Assembly: GCA_963665575.2 (NCBI GenBank)
Contig: CAXXDW010000004.1
Coordinates: forward strand, 186,001-250,000
Direction of reading: 5' to 3'
From: Rariloculus sp963665575
GTDB lineage: Bacteria > Pseudomonadota > Gammaproteobacteria > Steroidobacterales > Rariloculaceae
DNA length: 64,000 nt
In this document: positions 17,523 through 26,584 of the stretch, piece after piece
How the letters are laid out: each line of letters starts with the position of its first letter
Position numbering within the stretch: the first letter of the stretch is position 1
Translations under genes and position numbers: made by a program
Notes under the pieces: model-generated
What the model was told of the DNA's origin: nothing
Databases searched by the model: none
Seen by the model: the letters and a program-made list of their open reading frames with translations, nothing else

Positions 17523-18308
17523 GTGGCGATGAAAGACGCAGAACGCGAAGCAGCCGTCAAAAGGCTGATCAGGGCCAACGCGGACAAGCGCCAGGCTCTG
17601 CGTCCGTCTGCCAGTTGGCCGGGCATCACGATCGACGACGCCTACGCGATTTCGAGCGAGGTCGCCCGCAGGCGGGAAACGGCCGGTACGAAACTGATCG
17701 GTCACAAGATCGGCCTGACCTCGAAGGCCATGCAGCGCGCATCGAAGATCGACGAGCCCGACTACGGGTACCTGTTCGACGACATGCTCATTGAGGACGG
17801 TGCGACAGTTCCGCATTCGGACTACTGCGTTCCGCGTGTGGAGCTTGAACTCACGTTCGTTCTGGGCGAAGCGCTCAAGGGGCCGGGCGTCGGCCTGATC
17901 GAGGTGCTGCGCGCCACGGAGTACGTCGTCCCTTCCATCGAAATCATCGACGCGCGCGTCGACGAACCGCGCAAGATCTTCGACACGATTGCCGACAATG
18001 GCGCCGCCGCCGGCATCGTGCTCGGCGGCAGGGCCGTGCGACCGCTCGACATCGACCTGTCCAGAGTCGGCGGTGTCCTGTACCGCAACTCCGATGTCGA
18101 GGAGACGGGCGTCGCGGCCGGCGTGCTCGGCAATCCGGCGATGGGAATCGCCTGGCTCGCGAACAAGCTTGCACCGTTCGGCACCGCGCTCGAACCGGGC
18201 CACATGATGCTCTCCGGATCCTTCGTGCGCCCCGTATGGGCCGAACCCAACGACACGATCCGCGCCGACTTCGGCGAACTCGGCAGCGTGTCCGTGAAGT
18301 TCGCCTGA
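17523..18308 (+). CDS. 2-oxo-hept-4-ene-1,7-dioate hydratase-type enzyme (HpcG/MhpD family)
   Basis: 261-residue hydratase of the meta-cleavage pathway family. KLIGHKIGLTSKAMQ (57-71) is the family signature; metal ligands are E107 and E109 in RVELELTFVL and E140 in PSIEIID; PDYGYLFDDM is also typical. It would add water to a 2-oxo-enoate in the cytoplasm. AGGAGG at 17511-17516 fixes the GTG at 17523 (spacing 6) rather than the ATG at 17529 (spacing 12). The next gene, 10 bp downstream, is the matching aldolase, which favours the homoprotocatechuate type (HpcG/HpaH) over MhpD. Confidence 0.88.
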   Translation: MAMKDAEREAAVKRLIRANADKRQALRPSASWPGITIDDAYAISSEVARRRETAGTKLIGHKIGLTSKAMQRASKIDEPDYGYLFDDMLIEDGATVPHSDYCVPRVELELTFVLGEALKGPGVGLIEVLRATEYVVPSIEIIDARVDEPRKIFDTIADNGAAAGIVLGGRAVRPLDIDLSRVGGVLYRNSDVEETGVAAGVLGNPAMGIAWLANKLAPFGTALEPGHMMLSGSFVRPVWAEPNDTIRADFGELGSVSVKFA

Positions 18309-18318
18309 GACTCCGAAC

Positions 18319-19098
18319 GTGGACACTCCGCAAAACGCATTCAAGGCCGCGCTCGGCCGCGGCGAACGCCAGATCGGTCTCTGGTCGAGTCTGTGCAGCA
18401 ACATCGCGACGGAAGTCGTCGCGGCGAGCGGTTTCGACTGGATACTGCTCGATACCGAGCACGCGCCGAACGACGTAACCACCCTGCTCTCGCAGCTTCA
18501 GGCCATGAGCGGGGGGACGGCCACCGCCATCGTCCGTCCGGCATGGAACGACGCGGTTCTCATCAAGCGCATACTCGACATCGGTGCGCTCGGCGTTCTC
18601 GTACCGTACGTGCAGAACGCCGCGGAGGCCGAACAGGCCGTCGCCGCGACACGCTATCCGCCACGCGGCGTGCGCGGCGTGGCCGGCGCCGTCCGCGCCG
18701 CGCGCTACGGACGCGACCGCAACTACCTGCAAACGGCGGACGCAAGCATCTGCGTGCTCGTGCAGGTCGAGACGCGTTCCGCCCTCGAGCAACTTGAGGA
18801 TATTGCCGCCGTGGCCGGCGTCGATGGAGTATTCGTCGGACCGTCCGATCTCTCGGCATCCATGGGGCACGTCGGCAATCCGCGCCACGAAGACGTGCAG
18901 CACGCGATCCGGGATGCCGTGGAACGCCTTGCCGCCGTCGGCACGCCGGCAGGCATCCTGGCCACTGCACCCGACGACGCGCGCCGCTATGTCGATTGGG
19001 GCTACAACTTCGTTGCGGTCGGCTCCGACGTGGGGCTGCTCGCGCGCGGCGCCGACGCGCTGGCGAGTTCGTTCGCAAGCCAGGAGCCCGCGCCGTAG
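18319..19098 (+). CDS. HpcH/HpaI-family aldolase (4-hydroxy-2-oxoheptanedioate aldolase type)
   Basis: 259-residue class II pyruvate aldolase. Family motifs: GLWSSLCSN, LLDTEHAPND (metal region), PPRGVRGV, LVQVETRSALEQL with the metal-binding Glu, and GVFVGPSDLSASMG. It cleaves a 4-hydroxy-2-oxo acid to pyruvate and an aldehyde. GTG start 10 bp after the hydratase stop, so the two are one operon and act in sequence. The 3' end is odd: the last codons (QEPAP and stop) lie inside a dispersed repeat that begins at 19083, so the C-terminal tail was supplied or trimmed by that repeat. Confidence 0.9.
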   Translation: MDTPQNAFKAALGRGERQIGLWSSLCSNIATEVVAASGFDWILLDTEHAPNDVTTLLSQLQAMSGGTATAIVRPAWNDAVLIKRILDIGALGVLVPYVQNAAEAEQAVAATRYPPRGVRGVAGAVRAARYGRDRNYLQTADASICVLVQVETRSALEQLEDIAAVAGVDGVFVGPSDLSASMGHVGNPRHEDVQHAIRDAVERLAAVGTPAGILATAPDDARRYVDWGYNFVAVGSDVGLLARGADALASSFASQEPAP

Positions 19099-19243
19099 GA
19101 ATTCACGGCTGCTAGTCCGCTCTCATCCGCTCCATCGTGCGATGGATTTCGTCAAGGGTGGCTCGATACTTTCCTCAAACGATCGCACGCTGAAACGACG
19201 ATACCGGATTTTCGCGTTCGCGACCTCGCAGCGGCTGGCTGCA
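19083..19243. repeat. Dispersed 161-bp repeat, copy A
   Basis: This copy begins GGAGCCCGCGCCGTAGGAAT inside the aldolase 3' end and continues through ATTCACGGCTGC, TCATCCG and TGGCTCGATACTTTCCTC blocks that recur in the same order at 28863-29023. The right end is diverged compared with copy B. A third partial copy is at 43706-43771. Confidence 0.7.
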
Positions 19244-19296
19244 TACCGTGACCCGCGTATACTGGAGCGGTCGATCCGATCAGTGAGATACCGCAC

Positions 19297-19761
19297 ATGT
19301 GTCGTTCGATCGGTCTGCTTGCTGTCATGCTTCCTGCGCTCGTCGCCGGTACCCAGGCGCTCATCCCCGCACTTGCAGTGCTGACGCCAGGCATCGCCGA
19401 TGCCCACCACTCGATCTCGGGCGTCTACTTCACTCGGCGCGAGGCGACGATCGAGGGTGTCATCACCCGGTTTCATTTCGTCAGGCCGCATCCCTACATG
19501 TTCCTGAGCGTCGATGTGGCGCCAGGTGAACCGCAAACCTGGCGGCTCGAACTCGACAATCAGTTCGAACTGGTCCGGATCGGCATTGAGGAAGACACTT
19601 TCAGGCCGGGTGACCGGATCGTCGCCACCGGCCATCCGGGCCGAGACGAGGCAGACTGGCTGTATGTCCGTCGGCTCGATCGGCCTTCTGACGGGCTGCG
19701 ATACGAACAGGTCGGCCGTTCGCCGAGGGTCAATATCGACAGGGTGACCTCACAGCCCTGA
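19297..19761 (+). CDS. DUF6152-like exported protein, divergent member
   Basis: 154 residues. After a long hydrophobic signal region it has ADAHHSISGVYF, REATIEGVITRF, VRPHPYMFLSVDV and a FRPGDRIVATGHP turn, matching DUF6152 in order but with RPHPYMF in place of the usual NPHxW. No TDGR-family gene is next to it. ATG at 19297; TATACT at 19258-19263 could be its -10 box, with no clear -35. Function unknown, probably periplasmic. Confidence 0.65.
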   Translation: MCRSIGLLAVMLPALVAGTQALIPALAVLTPGIADAHHSISGVYFTRREATIEGVITRFHFVRPHPYMFLSVDVAPGEPQTWRLELDNQFELVRIGIEEDTFRPGDRIVATGHPGRDEADWLYVRRLDRPSDGLRYEQVGRSPRVNIDRVTSQP

Positions 19762-19908
19762 CAGCCTTCGGCGCAATCAGCACGGCGCAGTCCGGTCGGC
19801 GCCCGGCGGCGTGACGAGGCCGCGTATTACCACGCGCCGCCAATCCCGTCAGACACATCTGGTATAAACATCTGCGGATCAGGATCGAAATTCCAGGAGA
19901 GAATCGAC

Positions 19909-21411
19909 ATGCGCATCCGAACCCTGCTCGCCCCTTTCACCCTGCTTGCGTTTCTGGCGGCGCACGACGCTTCCGCCCAGATCGCCGATCCGTTGCCCGA
20001 CCCGGTGCAGAAGCAGGGACTCGAGGTCGAGATCCGCGATGTCGTGAGACTCCCGCGGACGCTTGGACGCCTGCATGCGAGCCAGGACGTGAACCCCGCC
20101 GGCTGGGCGCGCGTGAGCTTCGTGCGCGACGCGCCCGACGGGCGCCGTTTCGCCAACGACCAGCGCGGTTACCTCTACCAGATGCACGACGACGGCGAAC
20201 TGACCCTGTACGCGGACTTCGCCGCCGCTTTTCCGCTGGCCGTCTACAACCGCCTCGAGAGCGGCTTCATCGGCTTCGCCTTTCATCCGGAGTTCAGCGA
20301 CAACGGCCTGTTCTACACCGTGCACGGCGAGTGGTCGTTCGCCAATCCGCGCGAGCCCGACTTCATCCCGCCGGGCTACAGCGAGTCCGACGTCACGCAC
20401 CACAACGTCATCACGCAGTGGCGTGCCAACGATCCTGCTTCCGACAGCTTTGAGGGCACGCGCCGGGAACTGCTGCGCGTCGCCCATGTGACCGCCAACA
20501 TGTCGCATCCGTTCGGCTACGTGGGCTTCAACCCGACGGCAGAACCCGGCGATCCCGACTATGGCCTGCTCTACACGAGCGGGAGCGACCTCGGTTTCAG
20601 CAACGGCGGCGGCCCGAACGCCAACAATCCCTCCCAGACGCAGCGGACCGACTCCGTCGTCACCGCGATCCTGCGCATCGATCCGCGCAGTCCGTCCGAG
20701 TCGGGCGGGACCAGGGGGCTCGGCGATTACACGATCCCCGAGATCAACCACTTTCAGGCGGACGGAGACTCCGAAACGCTTGGCGAAATCTACGCTCACG
20801 GCTTTCGCAATGCCCACCGCATCTCGTGGGACCTGACCGACGGCACGATGTTCGCTCTGGACATCGGCATGAACCACATTGAGGAGGTCAATATCGTCCA
20901 CGAAGGTGGAAACTACGGCTGGATGGACCGCGAGGGCTACTGGGAGAACGGCATGATCCGTCCGGGCGGCGCGCTCAACCAGCTTTACGAACTACCCGCG
21001 GACGTGCTCGATGGCCGCAGTGAAGACGAATACACCTACCCCGTTGCCATCTACGATCACAACGAAGGCCGGGCGATCAGCGGCGGTTTCGCCTACTACG
21101 GCGAGATCGAAGCGCTGCGCGGGAAGTTCGTCTTCGGCGATCTGCAGCGCGGGCGGGTTTTCGCCGTCGATCTCGATGCACTGAAGGCCGCTGATGACGG
21201 CGTTCCAAGTACCGTGGCGCCGGTCGAGGAAGTCCAGCTATTCGTTCGCGATGCGAACGGCGAACCGGTCTACGTCTCGTTGCGCGATCTCATCAATCAG
21301 GCGAACGGCATGGAGTCGGCGCGCGCGGATATGCATCTGAGCCGAAGCAGCGAAGGCGAGATCTTCGTCACCTCGCGCCAGGACGGCTGGATCCGGATGC
21401 TCGTGCCCTGA
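19909..21411 (+). CDS. Glucose/sorbosone dehydrogenase-like quinoprotein
   Basis: 500 residues with a signal peptide ending near DASAQ (about 24) and a six-bladed propeller of the glucose/sorbosone dehydrogenase family. Marks: GFIGFAFHPEF (the usual GLLGLAFHP), YAHGFRNAHRISWD (usual GLRNP-R-SFD), EEVNIVHEGGNYGW, and GGFAYYGEIEALRGKFVFGD. AGGAGAGAATCGAC precedes the ATG. Such proteins bind PQQ and oxidise sugars in the periplasm; length is greater than E. coli YliI (371). Substrate unknown. Confidence 0.82.
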   Translation: MRIRTLLAPFTLLAFLAAHDASAQIADPLPDPVQKQGLEVEIRDVVRLPRTLGRLHASQDVNPAGWARVSFVRDAPDGRRFANDQRGYLYQMHDDGELTLYADFAAAFPLAVYNRLESGFIGFAFHPEFSDNGLFYTVHGEWSFANPREPDFIPPGYSESDVTHHNVITQWRANDPASDSFEGTRRELLRVAHVTANMSHPFGYVGFNPTAEPGDPDYGLLYTSGSDLGFSNGGGPNANNPSQTQRTDSVVTAILRIDPRSPSESGGTRGLGDYTIPEINHFQADGDSETLGEIYAHGFRNAHRISWDLTDGTMFALDIGMNHIEEVNIVHEGGNYGWMDREGYWENGMIRPGGALNQLYELPADVLDGRSEDEYTYPVAIYDHNEGRAISGGFAYYGEIEALRGKFVFGDLQRGRVFAVDLDALKAADDGVPSTVAPVEEVQLFVRDANGEPVYVSLRDLINQANGMESARADMHLSRSSEGEIFVTSRQDGWIRMLVP

Positions 21412-21559
21412 GCGGCCTCGCCGCTTACCCCGAAACGGCAACGACTGCGGAGCCGCCGCGGGCAAGCGTCGCGGGTAATAGCTGTGCTGAACCGCAGCAC
21501 GGCAGCAAGCGCCGCGCCCTCCGGGCTGGTTAATCGTGGGCTGCGGGAGTACGCCCGGC

Positions 21560-22795
21560 TCAGACGAACATATCGAACGGCTCGAAGTCGCCCCTGAGCA
21601 GTTCGCGCGTGTCGCCGTGACCGAGCCAGCCGCCGATCACCGTCGAGTAGACCCTGCGGAAGTCCGAGGTATGGACGAGGTTGTCGCCGTCGTCGAGCTC
21701 CGTCAGGCTCGGGATGTCTCCGTAGTGTCCGCCGCGCACGCCGTTGCCGGCCACGAACATGAGGTTGGCCGCGCCGTGATCCGTACCGAGGCTCACGTTC
21801 TCGGGCACGCGCCTGCCGAACTCCGAGAACACCATGACGATCACGTCGTCGGCCCGGCCGATCCTTTCCAGGTCCCGAAGGAAAGCCGACACGGCGTCTG
21901 AGGTGTACGTCAGCAAGCGCCGATGCACGTTGCCCTGGAAGACATGCGTGTCGAAGGCGTTGTTGCGGTAGGACGTGTAGTAGAGCCGGGTCGGCATACC
22001 GGCCTCGATGAGCGAGACCACCTTCGGCAAGTCGAGCCCCGTGACCCCGTAGTCGACCGGCGAGCGGTAGTTGGCCCAGGCTTCGCGCACGAGCGACGAG
22101 GCGTCCCTGGCGCTTTGCGCAATGTCATGCAGGAAGCGGCGCGAGGGATTGTCAATCCTTCCGGTGTGCGCGGCACCATCGAGCACGTCACGCTGTTCGA
22201 AGAACGCATCGCGCGAGAACCGGTTTGGGTCGTCGAAGACGACCGGCACGTGCCGGGCGCTCCTCACGGCCAGCGACTGTCGCGCGCCGATGTTCACCAG
22301 AAAGTTCGGCGGCGCATCGGGTGCGATCGCGTCGGCGGTGCGCCCGACCCAGCCGAACGGTTCACCGCTGTTCGGCGCCGCCGTGTGCCAGTAGGACATC
22401 GAAGTGAAGTGCGAGAACGACGGATTGTCGTAGCCGCAACCGTGCACGACGGCCAGCTTGCCATCCTTGAACAGCCGCTCGAAGCCGACCATGCCGCCGC
22501 TGAAGCCGAAGTGATCGTCAATCGGCAACAGTTCCTCCTTCGCAATACCGATCGACGGTCGATGCCGGTAGTAGGCGTCGTCGCCGTAGGGCACGAGCGT
22601 GTTGAGCCCGTCGTTACCGCCGGAAAGTTCGAGCACGACGAGAATCTTGCCGTCGGCTTCGGCCTCGGCCGCAAGCCGCTGAGCGGCCTGAGCGAAGAGC
22701 GGCGGAGTGCGCATGGCCGCACCGACGCCAAGCCCGCACAATCCCGCCCTGAGTACTGCCCTTCGGCCGGTCGAGGTCAGACGTTCGCGTTTCAT
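21560..22795 (-). CDS. DUF1501 domain protein with Tat-like signal
   Basis: 411-residue DUF1501 protein (sulfatase-like, alkaline phosphatase superfamily). The N-terminus STGRRAVLRAGLCGLGVGAA resembles a twin-arginine signal. VVLELSGGNDGLNTLVPYGD is the family signature, with VFSEFGRRVPEN and TDHGAANLMFVAG toward the C-terminus. The ATG at 22795 follows GGGGG; a GTG at 22825 overlapping the DUF1800 stop is the alternative. It forms an operon with the DUF1800 gene upstream; the two families are regularly adjacent. Molecular role not established. Confidence 0.88.
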   Translation of the reverse strand: MKRERLTSTGRRAVLRAGLCGLGVGAAMRTPPLFAQAAQRLAAEAEADGKILVVLELSGGNDGLNTLVPYGDDAYYRHRPSIGIAKEELLPIDDHFGFSGGMVGFERLFKDGKLAVVHGCGYDNPSFSHFTSMSYWHTAAPNSGEPFGWVGRTADAIAPDAPPNFLVNIGARQSLAVRSARHVPVVFDDPNRFSRDAFFEQRDVLDGAAHTGRIDNPSRRFLHDIAQSARDASSLVREAWANYRSPVDYGVTGLDLPKVVSLIEAGMPTRLYYTSYRNNAFDTHVFQGNVHRRLLTYTSDAVSAFLRDLERIGRADDVIVMVFSEFGRRVPENVSLGTDHGAANLMFVAGNGVRGGHYGDIPSLTELDDGDNLVHTSDFRRVYSTVIGGWLGHGDTRELLRGDFEPFDMFV

Positions 22796-22821
22796 GCCAC
22801 TACCCCCTTGATTCGACCCGC

Positions 22822-24651
22822 TCACGCGAGCTGGTATTCCGGCTGGCTCATGAGCAGGTGCAGCACGAGCCTCAGCGCATCTTCCATGTAGGTCTCGGCC
22901 ATCGCAACATCGGACGTTCCGAGTTGTTCGTCGAGGAATGCGACGAGCATCAGCCGGACATCGTCGCCCGGCGCCACGCGCATGAAGCGGTGGATCAGGT
23001 AGTCCACGACCTCGGTCGTGTCCTTGAGTTCAGCCTCGACCACCATCCGGCTCAGATCGACGCTCGCCGTATCGCGCGGAATTGCCTTGACCCGGTCGAT
23101 CGCCATCTGCCAACCGCGAAAGCTCCCGTAGCGCGTGTTGAAATCCTCGTCCCGGTCCGCGAGCATGTTGGATTCCGCGATGACGGCCGTGTCCGCGTCG
23201 GGCATCGTCGCCGAGGTGATATCGAGACCGTCGCGGATATTGCGCGCGACCCGCTGTATTTCACCGCTGCCGTTGACGCGGTCGGGCGCCCGGAAGTTGA
23301 TGTCCGGAAAAAGCACGTCGCGCGCAAAGTTGCCGCGTTCGAGCAGCAGGCCTGGCGTGACCCAGCTTCGACCATGAGCCCACCCTGCGACGGTCGGCGG
23401 GAAGAAAAGGCGCTGGCCGAGCGAACTCGTGGCGGAGTTGAAGTCCGGAATGCCCGGCGCGCCGTGGAGTCCGAGCTTGCGGTAGGTCGATACCACGAGC
23501 TGCACCGGGCTCTTGATCTGGGTGCCGACAGTCTCGGGTGCGTAGAAGTCGCGCGAGAGAAAGATCGTCTCGAGCAGCGGCCTGACCTGGTAAGCGGCGT
23601 CGCGAAACACCGTGCCGAGTTCCGTCTGAAGCTCCGGCGAAAGCTCCTGGCGAGCAAAAAAGCGATAGATCTTGCCGGCAATGTACTCCGCCGTGACGGG
23701 TTGTTCCATGATGATGTCGATGACTTCAACGCCATCGAATCGACCGGTCCTGCCGAGGAACGTCTTCTCGCCGTCGTCGTGCTGGGCTTCGTTGACGACG
23801 AACTCGAGATCCGCGTAGTTCCAGCCGGTGAAGGCGCGCGCGGCTTCGCGAATGTCCTGCTCGGCGTAGTTGCCGACGCCCATCGTGAACAGTTCCATGA
23901 TCTCGCGCGCGAAGTTTTCGTTCGGAGCGCCCTTGACGTTGACCCCGGCATCGAGGAACGACAGCATGCCCGGATCCTGCGCCACCGCGACCATGAGGTC
24001 GCGGAAGTTGCCGAGCCCGTCGCGCTGATAGAGCTCGAGCTGCGCAAGGAGCTTGCGGTAGTCGCGCACCTTGCTCTCGCCGACCGCGAAATGGCCATGC
24101 CAGAAGAGCGCCATCTTCTCTTCGAGCGGCTGCGGGCTCGCGACCATGCGGTTCGCCCACCAGTAGGCGACGCGCTGAGTCTCGAGCAGACTCGCCCTGA
24201 GCCAATAGAAGAACTTGTTGACGACCGGTTGCAGCCGCCGGTTGCCGCCGGGCTTGACCTTGATGCCGAGTGCTTCGCCCGTCTCCCTGGCAAGTTCGGT
24301 CACCGCGGGCCGGCTTGGCGGGAAGGGCTCAAGGCCTGGGTCATGTATATCCGATTGCTCGAAAGGCGCCAGACCGGTCGCGTCCGCGCCCTCGAAATGC
24401 ACGAGGTAAGCAACGGCTGCGGCGGGCGTAAGGCTGGCCAGCGCTTCGATCTCGGCCGGGGTGCCGCCGAATCCGGCGCGTTCGAGCAAGTGCGCGGCGA
24501 ACTCGTAGTTCCAGTCGGCTGCGCCGATCGGTTCGAGATCGCCCTGCCAGGCGGCCCGATCCGAAGACTGGCCGTGCGCCACGCCACCCGCCTGGCCGAT
24601 TGCCGTAATGGCCGCGGCGCCGAAGGCAAGCAGACTTCTACGTTCAATCAT
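22822..24651 (-). CDS. DUF1800 domain protein
   Basis: 609-residue exported DUF1800 protein. Signal peptide MIERRSLLAFGAAAITAIG then the family pattern: HLLERAGFGGTPAEIEAL, YWWANRMVASPQPLEEKMAL, FWHGHFAV, NENFAREIMELFTMGVGNY, DIREAARAFTGW and SPVQLVVSTYRKLG. Role unknown; usually paired with DUF1501, as here, where only 26 bp separate its stop from the DUF1501 ATG. ERRSLL could be a minimal Tat motif. No start other than 24651 is likely. Confidence 0.9.
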   Translation of the reverse strand: MIERRSLLAFGAAAITAIGQAGGVAHGQSSDRAAWQGDLEPIGAADWNYEFAAHLLERAGFGGTPAEIEALASLTPAAAVAYLVHFEGADATGLAPFEQSDIHDPGLEPFPPSRPAVTELARETGEALGIKVKPGGNRRLQPVVNKFFYWLRASLLETQRVAYWWANRMVASPQPLEEKMALFWHGHFAVGESKVRDYRKLLAQLELYQRDGLGNFRDLMVAVAQDPGMLSFLDAGVNVKGAPNENFAREIMELFTMGVGNYAEQDIREAARAFTGWNYADLEFVVNEAQHDDGEKTFLGRTGRFDGVEVIDIIMEQPVTAEYIAGKIYRFFARQELSPELQTELGTVFRDAAYQVRPLLETIFLSRDFYAPETVGTQIKSPVQLVVSTYRKLGLHGAPGIPDFNSATSSLGQRLFFPPTVAGWAHGRSWVTPGLLLERGNFARDVLFPDINFRAPDRVNGSGEIQRVARNIRDGLDITSATMPDADTAVIAESNMLADRDEDFNTRYGSFRGWQMAIDRVKAIPRDTASVDLSRMVVEAELKDTTEVVDYLIHRFMRVAPGDDVRLMLVAFLDEQLGTSDVAMAETYMEDALRLVLHLLMSQPEYQLA

Positions 24652-24949
24652 TCTGAGACTCCGTAATCATCGCTGCTGCACCGGCAGCTCCCGGCAACAG
24701 CCCCACTGCGTTTTGGCGGAAGACCGCCTCGCCGCAGACGGCTGATTGGCCGGCGGCGCGGTCTGCGGCCACGCGCTTCCGGCCTCCGCGCCTATCCCGA
24801 TAGTATAGAATGCCGAGCCTGCGGGACCATACCTTTCACGCATCACACTACAACTCAGCCGAGAATCGATTCAGCCAAAACCGGGAGCGGCAGCGTTCCG
24901 GAAGTCGAGCAGGTTTCCGGGCCACCAGGACACGCACCGCCACAACACG

Positions 24950-26524
24950 ATGTCCAAAGTCCTTATCAGCGACAAACTCTCTCCAACAGCGATCGAGGTT
25001 TTCAAGGCACGCGGCATCGAGGCCGATTTCAAACCGGATCTCGACCACGCTGATCTGCTTGAGTGTATCGGTAGCTATAACGGCCTCGCCGTGCGCTCCG
25101 CGACGAAGGTCACCGCTGAAGTGATCGAAGCAGCATCGCAACTGCAGGTGATCGGTCGCGCCGGCATTGGCATCGACAATATCGATCTCCCGGCGGCAAC
25201 CAAGCGCGGCATCGTCATCATGAACACGCCTTTCGGGAACTCGATCACGACGGCCGAGCACACCATCGCGATGATGTTCGCCGCGGCGCGCCAGATTCCC
25301 CCCGCGGATGTCTCGACCCAGGCCGGCAAGTGGGAAAAGCATCGGTTCATGGGCGTCGAGCTTTACGGCAAGACACTCGGGCTCATCGGCTGCGGCACCA
25401 TCGGGTCGATCGTCGCCGACCGCGCTGTCGGCCTGAACATGAAGGTCATCGTCTACGATCCGTTCATCTCGCAAGAGCGCGCAGTGGCGCTGGGCGTCGA
25501 AAAAGTCGAACTCGACGCGTTGCTCGGGCGTTCGGACATCATCTCGCTGCACGCGCCGATGAACGACCAGACGCGCAACATCCTCTCGGGCACAAATCTC
25601 GCCAAAACCAAACCCGGAGTCATCGTCATCAATGTCGCGCGCGGCGGACTCATGAACGAGACCGCGTTGCGCGAGTTGCTCGAGAGCGGTCATGTCGCGG
25701 CTGCGGCCTGCGACGTCTTCAGCGAGGAACCCGCAAAAGACAACGTGCTCTTCGGCGCACCGAACTTCATCGCCACACCGCACATGGGCTCATCGACCGC
25801 CGAAGCGCAGGAGAACGTCGCACGGCAGGTCGCCGAGCAGATGAGCGACTATCTGCTTACGGGCTCGATCTCGAATGCGCTCAACATGCCGTCGATCTCC
25901 GCGGAAGAGGCCCCGCGCCTGAAACCCTTCGTCGAACTCGCCGAGAAACTCGGCAGCTTCGCGGGCCAAACGGCCGACGAAGGCGTCTCAGCCATAGAGA
26001 TCGAGTTCGAAGGCCAGGTGACCCAGCTCAACTCGAAACCGATCGAGGCGGCTGCCATTACCGGAGTGCTGAGGTCGATGCTGCAGGACGTCAACATGGT
26101 CTCGGCGCCAGCGATTCTCAAGGAACGGGGTATCCCGCTCGTCGTGTCGAAGTCGGAGACTTCGCCGATCTACGAAAGCCTGATCCGGGTCCGCGTGCTC
26201 ACCGGCAAGGCCTGGCGCCGGCCTGCGGGCGCCGTGCTCGCGGGCACGCCCAAGATCGTCGAGGTCAGGGGCATAGCGCTTGAGGCCCAGTTCGCGCCGG
26301 TGATGCTCTTCACCTACAACTCCGACGTGCCCGGGTTCATCGGGGCGCTCGGCACGATACTCGGCGAAGCCGACATCAACATCGGCACCCTGCACCTCGG
26401 CCGCAAGCGAGCGCGCAAACAAGCCGTTGCGATCGTCGGTGTCGACGAACTCCCGCCGGACGAAATCATCGCCGCGATCCGCAGCCTGCCGCATGTCCGA
26501 TACGCGAAAGTTCTGAAGTTCTGA
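24950..26524 (+). CDS. serA: D-3-phosphoglycerate dehydrogenase
   Basis: 524 residues, the long form of SerA, which oxidises 3-phosphoglycerate to start serine synthesis. Order: substrate domain (1-100), NAD domain with GLIGCGTIG at 144-152, catalytic Arg231 in NVARGG, Glu of DVFSEE (about 259) and His278 in ATPHMGSST, then the intervening ASB domain (TQLNSKPIEAAAITGVL) and a C-terminal ACT domain (LFTYNSDVPGFIGALGTIL). It stands alone between divergent DUF1800 and convergent NosR-like genes. In the 298-bp upstream gap I see only a weak -10-like TATAGAAT near 24799. Confidence 0.95.
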   Translation: MSKVLISDKLSPTAIEVFKARGIEADFKPDLDHADLLECIGSYNGLAVRSATKVTAEVIEAASQLQVIGRAGIGIDNIDLPAATKRGIVIMNTPFGNSITTAEHTIAMMFAAARQIPPADVSTQAGKWEKHRFMGVELYGKTLGLIGCGTIGSIVADRAVGLNMKVIVYDPFISQERAVALGVEKVELDALLGRSDIISLHAPMNDQTRNILSGTNLAKTKPGVIVINVARGGLMNETALRELLESGHVAAAACDVFSEEPAKDNVLFGAPNFIATPHMGSSTAEAQENVARQVAEQMSDYLLTGSISNALNMPSISAEEAPRLKPFVELAEKLGSFAGQTADEGVSAIEIEFEGQVTQLNSKPIEAAAITGVLRSMLQDVNMVSAPAILKERGIPLVVSKSETSPIYESLIRVRVLTGKAWRRPAGAVLAGTPKIVEVRGIALEAQFAPVMLFTYNSDVPGFIGALGTILGEADINIGTLHLGRKRARKQAVAIVGVDELPPDEIIAAIRSLPHVRYAKVLKF

Positions 26525-26584
26525 TCGGCGTGGCGCGATCGTGCGCCCTGCACCGTCGGCGCGCTGCGGGCTGCTTCCCTGAGC

